The notes: generated from the sequence alone by a model not told the origin. Positions 7,992-17,265 are shown, numbered from the stretch's first letter. The stretch: 57,745 nucleotides of DNA from an uncultured bacterium (GCA_902797965.1 CADBUY010000010.1:1-57745); one strand, 5' to 3'. Program-made: numbers and translations.

Positions 7992-8148
7992 GAGTGTGCG
8001 GAAAAAGTCGAAAAATGACAAATTTTCGAACTTTTTCAAACACGACCTAAAGTGTGTGAAATGCGGGTCGTGTGTGGGATAGCACACAACCCGCATTGAA
8101 ACCGTTCTATGGAGCTTGCGAGAAAAAATTTAATTTTTCCGCAAGCTC
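7992..8148 (+). mobile_element. 157-bp palindromic MITE-like element, copy 1
   Basis: The ends GAGTGTGCGGAAAAA and (inverted) GAGCTTGCGGAAAAA form imperfect terminal inverted repeats, flanked by a 4-bp AAAT duplication (7988-7991, 8149-8152). Inside are three successive hairpins, the second built on AATGCGGGT/ACCCGCATT. There is no coding capacity. Copies of the same length are at 26786 and 45097. The remainder of the gap to 8241 holds no gene. Confidence 0.85.
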
Positions 8149-8240
8149 AAATATAAAAAAATTACTTGCCTATAAAAAAAGTAGTGATCGTGTATTTTTT
8201 TTTTCTTTACTCTAATTAATCCCTGTTATAAACTTAAAAT

Positions 8241-9407
8241 ATGAAATACAAGTTATTATCAAAAGAACAATTATTAATATCATTTGATAGATTAACACGT
8301 TTTAAAAATACTAAAGAAAAATATATAAGAGTGTTTACTGATATTATTCTCTCTAATCTTATAGAACCATCATATAAGAAATCTGAGTTAGTCTGTATGC
8401 CGCCTGATGAGCTTACGCATATTGCGGAGTTAATTATTAATGATTCTTTGATAAGTATCACCCCACCCCAACCCTCCCCATCAGTGGAGGGAGAAGAACG
8501 CCCAACCCCCACCCTTACCCTCCCCCGAGGAGAGGGAGATGAAGTTTTAACCCCACCCCAACCCTCCCCATCAGTGGAGGGAGAAGAACGACCAACCCCC
8601 ACCCCAACCCTCCCCCGAGGAGAGGGAGAAAAAGTTTCAACCTCCGCCTCAACCCTCAGTAAAGGAGAGGGAGAAAACCTTAATTATATCCTAAAAGAAT
8701 ATGAAAATTCTGTGTTTAATAATGATGATGAGACACAAGAGTTTTTAAACAATAAAATTCAATATGACTTATTTTTGCCTCTGATTAATGAATCTTCACC
8801 AATAAATTTAAGATGGCTAAAAATGATAAATGAGTCTGACAATCTTAGTAAATTAAGAGCTGATAATGGTTTAAAATTCCCTATAATTAAAGTTATTTTG
8901 GTTGAGGGAATAACTGAAGAAATATTGTTACCTGCATTTTCAAAATATTTAGGATTTGATTTCTATAAAGAGGGTATCCAGATTATTCCTGCCGGTGGAA
9001 AAAATCAGGTGGTCAAACTTTATTATAAACTGGCAGACGAGTTAAAAATTCCTATATTTTTACTTCTGGATAAGGATGCAGAGGATAATATTAAACAAAT
9101 TCGCCCTAAATTACGAGATATTGATAAAATTCATCTTGTTTCCTGTGGCGAGTTTGAAGATTTACTTCCTAAATCGCTTATTGTTAAAACTATAAACAAT
9201 GAATTGTGTAATTTTGCTTCAATAACGAAGGCTGATTTAGATGATAATAATTCAGAAGTAGAAAATTTGGAAAATATTTTTAAAACAAAAGGTTTACACG
9301 AATTTAAAAAAGCTGAGTTTGCAAAATTGGTAAAAGATAATATCTCTCAAGATTCTGATATCTCTGCTGAAATAGCTTCTATTATTATGGAAATCAGCTT
9401 GGGGTAA
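8241..9407 (+). CDS. TOPRIM-domain protein with in-frame repeat insertion
   Basis: The C-terminal half (residues about 210-330) has an OLD-type TOPRIM pattern: VILVEGITEEILLPAF with its catalytic-type Glu, then PIFLLLDKDAED with the acidic pair. OLD-family TOPRIM domains are metal-dependent nucleases, usually fused to an ABC-type ATPase, which is absent here. The N-terminus (about 1-70) is helical. Residues 74-147 are Pro/Gly/Glu-rich (TPPQPSPSVEGEERP repeated) and are encoded by tandem copies of a repeat that is intergenic elsewhere. The 388-codon frame stays open because the unit is 90 bp. No Shine-Dalgarno sequence is visible. Function as a nuclease or defence protein is possible but not shown. 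Confidence 0.7.
   Translation: MKYKLLSKEQLLISFDRLTRFKNTKEKYIRVFTDIILSNLIEPSYKKSELVCMPPDELTHIAELIINDSLISITPPQPSPSVEGEERPTPTLTLPRGEGDEVLTPPQPSPSVEGEERPTPTPTLPRGEGEKVSTSASTLSKGEGENLNYILKEYENSVFNNDDETQEFLNNKIQYDLFLPLINESSPINLRWLKMINESDNLSKLRADNGLKFPIIKVILVEGITEEILLPAFSKYLGFDFYKEGIQIIPAGGKNQVVKLYYKLADELKIPIFLLLDKDAEDNIKQIRPKLRDIDKIHLVSCGEFEDLLPKSLIVKTINNELCNFASITKADLDDNNSEVENLENIFKTKGLHEFKKAEFAKLVKDNISQDSDISAEIASIIMEISLG
8460..8680 (+). repeat. In-frame tandem C-rich palindromic repeat inside a gene
   Basis: Two 90-bp units (8461-8550, 8551-8640) are almost identical and a shorter, diverged third follows (8641-8677). Each holds two C-run/G-run hairpins (CCCTCCCC...GGAGGG and CCCTCCCCC...GGAGAGGG) like those at 37736-37770. 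Because 90 is a multiple of three, the host frame is kept. Confidence 0.9.
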
Positions 9408-9468
9408 GTCGTTTTATCTATTCTGTATGTCAAATTAGATATAGATACCCAATTTTATATACAAAAAA

Positions 9469-9533
9469 TGCGCTTGGTGCGATTCGTTACAACGCGCGAC
9501 CTATCCCTTAAAAAGGGGACTCTCTAGCTGGTG
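9469..9533 (-). pseudogene. Decayed tRNA-Lys copy
   Basis: The segment matches the 3' two thirds of the tRNA-Lys at 9564-9636, including the acceptor, T-arm and anticodon arm, but has a 4-base insertion in the T-loop, an extra A in the anticodon loop and a scrambled D-arm. The few bases beyond both 3' ends are alike (ACAAAAAA). It may be an integration scar. Confidence 0.75.
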
Positions 9534-9563
9534 ATATAAAATCAAGCTTTGCGCAACAAAAAA

Positions 9564-9636
9564 TGCGCTTGGCGCGATTCGAACGCGCGACCTATCCCTT
9601 AAAAGGGGAGTGCTCTACCTGCTGAGCTACAAGCGC
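9564..9636 (-). tRNA. tRNA-Lys (TTT)
   Basis: On the reverse strand the acceptor GCGCTTG/CAAGCGC, D-arm, anticodon loop CTTTTAA (anticodon TTT), T-arm with GTTCGAATC and discriminator A are all present. CCA is not encoded. Confidence 0.93.
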
Positions 9637-9798
9637 AAATGTTATTAAATTGTTACCGTAAACTTAATTTCGGCTATGGATTAACCACAAGTATTATGTT
9701 AACAAGAACATATTTTAGTGTCAAGAGAATTATTTAATTTTATTATTAAATTGCTCGTTGTATAATAATATTAATGATTAGATTTTAAGAGAGTAGAT

Positions 9799-10917
9799 AT
9801 GAAAAGAAAAATTAGTATATTAGGTTCAACCGGTTCGATTGGCAGACAAGCGTTAGAGGTTATAGAAAAATTAGGGGATAAGTTTGATATTATTGCTCTT
9901 ACTGCCGGTAACAATATTAATTTATTAAACGAGCAGATTAAAAAATTTAAACCTAAATATGCATGTGCTTCTAATATGAGTTTAATAGATGGTGCAATTC
10001 CTGCTACTTTAGAAGAGATTTGCTCTAATAAAGAAAATGATATTATTCTTGTAGCAGTATCAGGAAAAATCGGATTAAAACCAACTATAACAGCTATTAA
10101 CAATGGTATTGATATAGCGTTAGCCAATAAAGAAACTTTAGTTATGGCAGGTGATATTGTAATGCCGTTAGCTAAAGAAAAAGGTGTTAAGATTGTTCCT
10201 GTTGACAGTGAACATTGTGCAATTCATCAGTGCATAAAAGATATTGCTCAAGTCGATAGGCTTATAATAACTGCTTCAGGTGGTCCATTTTTGCATAAAT
10301 CTATAGAAGATATGAAAAATGCTACTGTAGAACAAGCTCTTGCTCATCCTCGTTGGAATATGGGAAAGAAAATTACTGTTGATAGTGCAACATTAATGAA
10401 TAAAGGTTTAGAGGTTATTGAAGCACATCATTTATTCGGTATGGATTATGACAGAATTAAAGTTGTTGTTCATCCGCAGAGTGTTGTTCATTCGGCAATA
10501 GAATATGTTGATGGCAGTGTTATTGCTCAGTTAGGTTTGCCAAGCATGCATATTCCTATTCAATACGCCATTACTTATCCGGAACGCTTTGAGGGAATTA
10601 AGTCCAAGAGTTTCAGTTTCTCTGAGATAGCAAGACTGGATTTTGAAGAACCTGATTGGGATAAATTCAAAGCGTTAAATATTGCATATAATGCCGGTAA
10701 AATCGGTGGCTCGGCAACCGTATGTATGAATGCTGCTAATGAAGAAGCCGTTTTTGCATTTTTAGAGGGTAAAATCAGATTATTTGATATTATAGATTCT
10801 GTTGAAGAAATGATGTCTAAGCATTCTGTGTCTTATAATTTATCTATCGACGACATTTTTGATTTGGATAATGAAATAAGAGCAAAAACAAGAGAATTTT
10901 TGCATGTTGCAGTTTAA
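9799..10917 (+). CDS. dxr: 1-deoxy-D-xylulose 5-phosphate reductoisomerase
   Basis: Dxr makes 2-C-methyl-D-erythritol 4-phosphate with NADPH, the second step of the MEP isoprenoid pathway, in the cytoplasm. The 372-residue protein has the N-terminal dinucleotide motif (GSTGSIGRQALEVI, residue 8 on), the metal and substrate motif VPVDSEHCAIHQC (about 134), the flexible-loop ASGGPF, and VDSATLMNKGLEVIEAHHLF (about 194), followed by the C-terminal four-helix part. Length is normal or slightly short for the family. TATAAT-like bases near 9760 and AAGAGAG before the ATG support this start. It is a single gene; a bidirectional terminator follows. Confidence 0.97.
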   Translation: MKRKISILGSTGSIGRQALEVIEKLGDKFDIIALTAGNNINLLNEQIKKFKPKYACASNMSLIDGAIPATLEEICSNKENDIILVAVSGKIGLKPTITAINNGIDIALANKETLVMAGDIVMPLAKEKGVKIVPVDSEHCAIHQCIKDIAQVDRLIITASGGPFLHKSIEDMKNATVEQALAHPRWNMGKKITVDSATLMNKGLEVIEAHHLFGMDYDRIKVVVHPQSVVHSAIEYVDGSVIAQLGLPSMHIPIQYAITYPERFEGIKSKSFSFSEIARLDFEEPDWDKFKALNIAYNAGKIGGSATVCMNAANEEAVFAFLEGKIRLFDIIDSVEEMMSKHSVSYNLSIDDIFDLDNEIRAKTREFLHVAV

Positions 10918-10929
10918 AATTTTTGAAAT

Positions 10930-10970
10930 AAAAAAGAGCTTATTAATTTAAATTAATAAGCTCTTTTATT
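10930..10970. terminator. Bidirectional terminator between dxr and the 82-aa gene
   Basis: AAAAAAGAGCTTATTAATTT pairs with AAATTAATAAGCTCTTTT, followed by T-rich sequence on both strands. Confidence 0.9.
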
Positions 10971-10983
10971 TTATTAGTCTGTT

Positions 10984-11232
10984 TTATGCTTCTATTGTCA
11001 TACCTTCATTTTCTGTTGCAACTTCAAGCAGTCTGTATGACAGGTACGCGCCAAGTGCTACAGCTTTTAAATCAATATTTTCATCATATTTTGCTACTTC
11101 AAGAATTGCTGAATTTATCTCAGGGTTTTCTTCTTTAAGGTATTGAACCATATTTTTTCTCCATGAATGAACATCCTGAAATGCTTCTGTAAATATCTCT
11201 GATGAAATCTCTTCTGTTATAATCGGTAACAT
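10984..11232 (-). CDS. Small helical protein of unknown function
   Basis: The 82-residue product (starts MLPIITEEISSEIFTEAFQD) is acidic and predicted mostly helical, with no signal peptide, cysteines or known motif. AGGAG lies upstream of the ATG and a TATAAT-like box (CTATATAAT) about 45 bases further up. It is the only gene between the dxr terminator and its own promoter region, so it is probably monocistronic. I cannot assign a function; the GAYLSYRLLEVA segment near the C-terminus looks like an amphipathic helix. Confidence 0.7.
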   Translation of the reverse strand: MLPIITEEISSEIFTEAFQDVHSWRKNMVQYLKEENPEINSAILEVAKYDENIDLKAVALGAYLSYRLLEVATENEGMTIEA

Positions 11233-11326
11233 GTTTTTCTTCTCCTAATTCTCGTATTTATATATTTGATTATATAGGATTTTTTAATTTTATACAATAC
11301 TTTTTATATACTAATAAAACTTTTTG

Positions 11327-12748
11327 CTAATTTTTTTGTAAAATAACTTCTTCTGCTATATTTTTACCAATTGATCTTTCAAGGTTAGCTTTTGCAGAAT
11401 TGTATTCGTACATTGTATATAAATATGTAAGCTGTGAGTTTTCATACTCTACTTGTGCATCTTTAACCTCTGTTGAGTCGCCGACTCCTGCTTTGTATCT
11501 GCCTGATGATAATTCAGCATTCTCTTTTGCCTGCTTCATACCTAAATATGCAACAGGAATTTTGTTTCGTTTTTCATCAAGTGTATAATAAGCATTCTGT
11601 ACTTCAAGATAAATGTTATTCTTTGTATTAATCGCATTAGCCTGCTCTTTTGAGTATAAAGAACGTGCTTCACGAATTTCGTGTTTTATCAGCATTCCGT
11701 TAATTGTAGGAAAATTTATATATGCGCCGAATGAATAACCGTAATTTGAATCAGGATGACGACCACCGACTTCAAACTGCCCTTGTGTATTAAATTGCGG
11801 CAGCCATGTTTTTTTTACTAATTTAACATTCTGTTTTGCCTGTTCAACTTTTACTTCTGCCAAGTGAAATTCAGGTCTTGAGGTTTGGCTTATTTCAATT
11901 GCTTTATCAAGATTAATACTGCATTCATTAAATCTTAATTTATCAGATATACAAAATTTTGTTGTGTGTGGAATTCCGATAGAATTGTTTAATTTTGCGG
12001 TTGCAATTTTAACTGCGTGCTGCGCTTGAATAAGTGTTAATTTTGAATTGCTTAAATTAACTTCTGCTATTGTAACATCAACTTTGGGTTTAATCCCTAA
12101 TTTATAAAAAGCCTTTGCCTGATTATAAAATACTTCAAATTCTTTGACCGTTTGTTCTGCAACTTTTTCTGCTTCTATTGCATATTGCAGATTGTAATAA
12201 TTATCCTTAACATTGTAGACAACGTCATTAATAGTTCCGGTCAGAATAATTTTATATCCCTCATTATCTAATTTTCGTATGGTAGCCTGATTTTGCGTAA
12301 CTCCGAAGTCATATAAAAGTTGAGAACCGCTAATTTGACCAAGTACCCAGTAATTGTAGATTAAATTTTCTCTGAATACATCTGATAATTGCAGTTGTCT
12401 AATTCTGCTGTACCCTGATTGCCAGCTAAATTGCGGAAAATAATTAGACCATACCTGTTTTATTCTTGCATCAGAAGCAAAAACATCCTGCATAGCTGAT
12501 TGTATTCGTGGATTGTTACCTAGTGCAAGTCTTAAGCAGTCATCTAAATTTACTTCAATTGTATTTTCAATTCCTGCTTCTAAGGCAGTGGTTTCATCAT
12601 ATTGATTTACTCTTGGCTCAACATCTTTACTGTCAGGATATTCTGCCTTTTTTACTCCATTATTTATACTGCTGCTATTTAATGTTGCTGCTTCAGTATT
12701 AATGTTTATTATTAGTATTAAAATTAGCCAAATAATTATTTTTTTCAT
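11327..12748 (-). CDS. TolC-family outer membrane channel
   Basis: It forms the outer-membrane and periplasmic tunnel for the RND pump encoded just upstream. The 473-residue protein has a signal peptide (MKKIIIWLILILIININTEA) and two OEP repeats of long amphipathic helices, each with the usual alternation, including LDDCLRLALGNNPRIQSA at the start of repeat 1 and LDKAIEISQTSRPEFHLAE at the start of repeat 2. The C-terminal repeat ends with the typical NSQLTYLYTMYEYNSAKANLERSIG. It is the third gene of an adaptor-permease-channel operon, 72 bases after the permease. Presence of TolC indicates a double-membrane envelope. Confidence 0.93.
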   Translation of the reverse strand: MKKIIIWLILILIININTEAATLNSSSINNGVKKAEYPDSKDVEPRVNQYDETTALEAGIENTIEVNLDDCLRLALGNNPRIQSAMQDVFASDARIKQVWSNYFPQFSWQSGYSRIRQLQLSDVFRENLIYNYWVLGQISGSQLLYDFGVTQNQATIRKLDNEGYKIILTGTINDVVYNVKDNYYNLQYAIEAEKVAEQTVKEFEVFYNQAKAFYKLGIKPKVDVTIAEVNLSNSKLTLIQAQHAVKIATAKLNNSIGIPHTTKFCISDKLRFNECSINLDKAIEISQTSRPEFHLAEVKVEQAKQNVKLVKKTWLPQFNTQGQFEVGGRHPDSNYGYSFGAYINFPTINGMLIKHEIREARSLYSKEQANAINTKNNIYLEVQNAYYTLDEKRNKIPVAYLGMKQAKENAELSSGRYKAGVGDSTEVKDAQVEYENSQLTYLYTMYEYNSAKANLERSIGKNIAEEVILQKN

Positions 12749-12820
12749 ATATCTCTTCTGATTAAAAGATAAATGAAAAGATTAACTGCTGAAATTACAC
12801 AGGAGGTTAGATTTTGCTAA

Positions 12821-15800
12821 TTAAAATAACGAGGCAATCTTGGTGAATAATCCCGTAATTAATCCCATTATTGCAGGTATTAAACTGAATAAAACAAAAT
12901 AGCCGACAATCAATAGTACAAGTATTACGCCAAGCTCTGTCAGTAAGCGTTTTCTTTGTTCCGGCTCATGCTTAATAGTATTTAATAATACAAAGAACGC
13001 AGGAACAAGAATACTTCCAAAGAAAGCTACCGCAAGCATACCTCCGAATACTGATACACCAATTGAGTGTCTGCTTCCGGCACCTGCACCTTTTGCAAAA
13101 ACAAGTGGAAGTAAACCTAGGATGAACGCAATGTTTGTCATCATAACTGCTCTGAAACGAAGTTTAGCAGCTTGCATTGCAGCTTCAATATAGTGTAAAC
13201 CGTCTTTTTCCATAGCGTCTTTTGCAAATTCAACAACTAAGATAGCCTGTTTTGTAGATAAGCCTAATAACATAACCAAACCGACTTGAGCATAAATGTC
13301 CAGTGCTAATCCCCAAACGTATTGCAGGAATAATGCTCCTGATATAGCAACAGGTGATATAAGCATTACTGATATTGGTAATGTCCAGCTTTCGTATAGC
13401 GCAACTAAGAATAAATATACAAATGCGAATGCCATTGATAATATCATAAGCAATTGTCCTGATGACTGCTGTTCTAAGAAAGATTTCCCAGACCATGCAT
13501 AATCCATATCATTTGGTAAAATTTTATCAGCAATTGCTTCCATCGCTTTCATACCGGAACCTGAACTCATACCGGATACAACTTCAGCGTTAATTGTAAT
13601 TGACGGATATAAGTTAAATCTGGTAAGCTCAAACGGTGCAATTAGATGTTCTGTAGTAACTACAGAAGTCAAAGGTACCATTTTCCCCTGAATGTTTTTT
13701 ATGAATACTTTATTAAGGTCATCCATAGTATCTCTGTATGCAGAATCTGCCTGCATATAAACACGATATACACGCCCGAATTTATTAAAGTCGTTAATAT
13801 AGCTGGAGGCATATTGAGCGGCAAGTGTTGAATATACTTCAGAAATTGGCACTCCCTGAGCAAGTGCTTTTTCTTCATTAACTTTTACTTCAACCTGTGG
13901 TAAAGAAGCCGTAAATGATGTGTAAACGCTTGAAAATGCGGGGTTCACTCTTGCCTGCTGCATTAACTTTTGAGTTTCTGCAAACATCTGTTCTGCACTT
14001 CTGTCACCTTTATCCAAAACTTGGAATTCAATACCGTTAAACATACCAAGACCTGTAATTGCAGGCGGTTGAGATACAAACGTTATTGTTTCCGTATATT
14101 TAGAAGTGATTTTTCTGGCTTCATTCATTATATTGTTAATTGATAGTTTGCTTGATTTTCTATCATGCCAAGGTTCTAATTTTACGATAACTAAAGCAGT
14201 GTTTTCTCCGTTAAAGCCGTTAATTGATAAAGTAGATTTTACTCCCGGTATTTGGAGAATTTCTTTACACATATTATTTACAACATTTGTTGAACGTGTC
14301 AGAGTTGCACCATCTTGCAGTTGAACCTGCATAAACATTGCGCCTCTGTCTTCATCAGGCAGGAACCCTGATGGTACAATTTTAAACATTATTACAATGA
14401 ATAATAAAATTCCCATTACTGTTCTTAGAGTTTTATGGGGTTGTTTTACAAAATAGTCGACAACTCTTAAATATTTATCTCTTAAATCGTTAAACCAATT
14501 TTCAAATTTTTGTATAAATTCAAAGTCTGTTTTTTCATCACCTGATTTTAATATTATTGAACATAGAGCAGGTGATAAAGTAAGAGCAACTATTGTTGAT
14601 AAACCAACTGATGTTGCAATACATACCGCAAATTGACGGAACATTTGGCCTGTTATACCGCCTAAGAAACATACAGGAACAAATACTGCCATCAATACTA
14701 GTGATGTGGCAACTACAGCACCAAATACTTCTTCCATTGATAAGTTTGTGGCTTCCTTTGGAGATTTGCCTTCTTGAATATGACGCTGAGTATTTTCAAG
14801 TACAACTATTGCGTCATCTACAACCAAGCCTACTGCAAGAACCAGACCAAATAAGATTAAAAGGTTGATTGAAAAACCTATCGCAGACATTAGTATAAAT
14901 ACACCAATCAAAGAAACAGGAATTGCACAGAAAGGAATAAATGCTGCTCTTGCTGTTCCCAAGAAAAGGTATGTTACTGCAGAAACAAGCAGTATTGCTA
15001 ATAATATTGCTTCAACAACTTCTTTTATTGATTCTCTTACGAATTCAGTTACATCATATTGTATATGATATTCCATGTCATTTGGGAATTTTTTGCTTAA
15101 TAATTCCATTTTTTTGTTAATTCTGTTAACAAGGTCAATTGTGTTAGCATCAGGCAACTGAGTTACTGCTATAACAGCTGCTTCTCTTCCATCGACTATT
15201 GAACGATGTGTATAATTTTCAGCTCCCAGTTCTACTCTCGCTATATCTTTAATTCTTACATTAGAACCATCGTGATTTGCTTTAATTATAATATTTTCAA
15301 ATTCTTCAACCGTTTTAAGACGCCCTTTTGTTTTGAGGGTAAACTTCATCATCTGCGGAGTTTCCATTGGCTCTGTACCAATGTTGCCGGCAGGAGTCTG
15401 AACGTTTTGAGATTGAATGGCATTGCTTACATCAGTAGTTGATACTCCCAAACTTGCCATTTTGTCAGGTTTAAGCCATATTCTCATCGAATAATCACCT
15501 GCGCCATATACTGCAACACCTGCAGAACCTTTTGTTCTTGCCAGTTCGTCTTTAATAAACATTGAAGCATAGTTTGCCAAGTAAAGTGAGTTATATGTTC
15601 CATTTGGTGAACGCAAACCTATAAACAAACAGCCGCCGCCTCCGGTTGATTTACGAACTGTTAAACCGTATCGCCGAACTTCTTCGGGTAAACGCGGCGT
15701 TACCAGTTGTAATAAGTTTTGGACATTAACAAGGTTCATATCAGGGTCAGAACCAACTTCAAAATATATGGTAAGCTTATACATACCGTTACTTGATTCT

Positions 15801-16042
15801 GATGTCATATATAACATATTTTCAACGCCGTTAAGCTGTAACTCAACAGGAGCTGCAATTGTTGAAGTAATTACATCAGCGTTTGCACCTGCATAAGTTG
15901 CATTAACGATAACCTGTGGTGGTGTAATTGACGGATATTCTTCTAACGGTAATGTTGTTAAACATAACAAACCTGCAAGCATAATTGCAATTGAAATTAC
16001 AATAGCAAACTTTGGACGTTTTACAAAGAAATTTTCTTTCAT
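12821..16042 (-). CDS. RND (HAE1/AcrB-type) efflux permease
   Basis: This inner-membrane proton-driven pump exports drugs or other amphiphiles as a trimer. The 1073-residue length, an N-terminal KRPKFAIVISIAIMLAG helix, two large periplasmic loops and twelve transmembrane helices fit the HAE1 family. The proton-relay residues are present: VGLVVDDAIVVLEN in TM4 (two Asp) and the TM10 Lys in GLSTKQAILVVEFAKD. Its start overlaps the adaptor's stop by four bases, so the two are translationally coupled. The C-terminus extends about 40 residues past TM12 with another hydrophobic stretch (VILVLLIVGYFVLF), longer than in AcrB. The substrate cannot be told. Confidence 0.95.
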   Translation of the reverse strand: MKENFFVKRPKFAIVISIAIMLAGLLCLTTLPLEEYPSITPPQVIVNATYAGANADVITSTIAAPVELQLNGVENMLYMTSESSNGMYKLTIYFEVGSDPDMNLVNVQNLLQLVTPRLPEEVRRYGLTVRKSTGGGGCLFIGLRSPNGTYNSLYLANYASMFIKDELARTKGSAGVAVYGAGDYSMRIWLKPDKMASLGVSTTDVSNAIQSQNVQTPAGNIGTEPMETPQMMKFTLKTKGRLKTVEEFENIIIKANHDGSNVRIKDIARVELGAENYTHRSIVDGREAAVIAVTQLPDANTIDLVNRINKKMELLSKKFPNDMEYHIQYDVTEFVRESIKEVVEAILLAILLVSAVTYLFLGTARAAFIPFCAIPVSLIGVFILMSAIGFSINLLILFGLVLAVGLVVDDAIVVLENTQRHIQEGKSPKEATNLSMEEVFGAVVATSLVLMAVFVPVCFLGGITGQMFRQFAVCIATSVGLSTIVALTLSPALCSIILKSGDEKTDFEFIQKFENWFNDLRDKYLRVVDYFVKQPHKTLRTVMGILLFIVIMFKIVPSGFLPDEDRGAMFMQVQLQDGATLTRSTNVVNNMCKEILQIPGVKSTLSINGFNGENTALVIVKLEPWHDRKSSKLSINNIMNEARKITSKYTETITFVSQPPAITGLGMFNGIEFQVLDKGDRSAEQMFAETQKLMQQARVNPAFSSVYTSFTASLPQVEVKVNEEKALAQGVPISEVYSTLAAQYASSYINDFNKFGRVYRVYMQADSAYRDTMDDLNKVFIKNIQGKMVPLTSVVTTEHLIAPFELTRFNLYPSITINAEVVSGMSSGSGMKAMEAIADKILPNDMDYAWSGKSFLEQQSSGQLLMILSMAFAFVYLFLVALYESWTLPISVMLISPVAISGALFLQYVWGLALDIYAQVGLVMLLGLSTKQAILVVEFAKDAMEKDGLHYIEAAMQAAKLRFRAVMMTNIAFILGLLPLVFAKGAGAGSRHSIGVSVFGGMLAVAFFGSILVPAFFVLLNTIKHEPEQRKRLLTELGVILVLLIVGYFVLFSLIPAIMGLITGLFTKIASLF

Positions 16043-17265
16043 GCTTTTGCTCCTGATGTGTTAATGTTAAATAATCTTTTGACTTTATTTATCAGACGAA
16101 CAAAAATATTTGGCTTCTTTGTTGTTTTAATATCATCCTGAACGGCTTGTTCTACAACTTTTACAGGAGAACCCGGTATAACTTTTTGCATACCTGTTGT
16201 GATAATTCTGTCACCTTTTTTTACACCTGATGAAACAATCCAGTCTGTGCCTACTTGCCCCATTGTTTTAATGTAGGTGAGTTTTGGATTGTTTTCTTCA
16301 TCCATTATGTAAACATACAAACCCTCTTGGTTTTCCATTGTTGCAGTCTGAGGTACTACAGGCATTTCATCTTTCAAGTTTGAATATATTTTAATTCTGC
16401 CAAAATCACCTTGAAGTAAAACCGCTTCAGGATTAGGGAAAGTTGCACGAAGTGTAATTGTACCCGTTGATTCATCAACCTGATTGTCATAAAAATCCTG
16501 AGTTCCTTTGTATTCATATTTTTGACCTGAACTGAATGTGAATTCTACTTCTCTTTTAGCATTAGGAGTTCCGTCAATTCTGTTAAGCTCAGCATAGTCT
16601 TTAGATTCCAGCGGGAATGTTACATACATCGGATCGGAACTGTTAATTGTTGTAAGAGGTCCGCTTGAAATATTAACATAGTTTCCGACTGTAACATCAA
16701 TAATACCGACTCTGCCATCAACTGGCGCTTTTACTTTTGTATATCCTAAATTACGCTGTGCATCTCTGTAGGCGTTTTCCATGCTTTGTACTTGAGCTCT
16801 ATATGCATCTCTTTGTGCAAGTACGTTATCATAATCGGCTCTTGCAACAAAGTCATTATCAACAAGTTCTTTATATCTTGCCAGTTGTTTATTATAGTAT
16901 GCTTGTTGAGCCTTTGCATTATCTAAATTACCCTTTGCTTGACCTGCTGCATTTGAATATTCTTGCGGCTCAATCTCAAATAATAACTGTCCTGCTTTTA
17001 CAAAATCACCTTCTTTAAAATAACTCTTAGTTAAGTATCCGTTAATTCTAGCAAGAACTTCAACTCTGTATTTTGCCATAACTCTTGCAGGTGCTTCAAA
17101 TTCTCTTCTTACAAATTCTGTTTTTACTGTATCTACTGTAACAGATGGTGCACTCATAGATTTTTTCTGTTTAGCAGAACCTGATTTAGATATATTGGAA
17201 ATAATCATTCTTGAAAATATCAGTGCACAAATAACTACTAATATTAAAATAATATTTTTTCTCAT
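16039..17265 (-). CDS. RND efflux periplasmic adaptor
   Basis: The membrane-fusion subunit that links permease and TolC. The 408-residue product has an N-terminal anchor (residues about 5-25), then the usual order: membrane-proximal strand, lipoyl half (RVEVLARINGYLTKSYFKEGDFVKAGQLLFEIEPQEY), an alpha-hairpin rich in coiled coil (about 105-175), the second lipoyl half (KAPVDGRVGIIDVTVGNYV), a beta barrel and the C-terminal domain. GAGAGA upstream of the ATG serves as the ribosome binding site. It is the first gene of the three-gene pump operon; no repressor gene lies beside it, so control is not evident from the context. Confidence 0.94.
   Translation of the reverse strand: MRKNIILILVVICALIFSRMIISNISKSGSAKQKKSMSAPSVTVDTVKTEFVRREFEAPARVMAKYRVEVLARINGYLTKSYFKEGDFVKAGQLLFEIEPQEYSNAAGQAKGNLDNAKAQQAYYNKQLARYKELVDNDFVARADYDNVLAQRDAYRAQVQSMENAYRDAQRNLGYTKVKAPVDGRVGIIDVTVGNYVNISSGPLTTINSSDPMYVTFPLESKDYAELNRIDGTPNAKREVEFTFSSGQKYEYKGTQDFYDNQVDESTGTITLRATFPNPEAVLLQGDFGRIKIYSNLKDEMPVVPQTATMENQEGLYVYIMDEENNPKLTYIKTMGQVGTDWIVSSGVKKGDRIITTGMQKVIPGSPVKVVEQAVQDDIKTTKKPNIFVRLINKVKRLFNINTSGAKA

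Noticed and set aside
7891..8082. Open frame across the first 157-bp element
   Set aside because: It runs through the flagellin control region and the hairpins of the element, has no ribosome binding site and is not open in the other copies.
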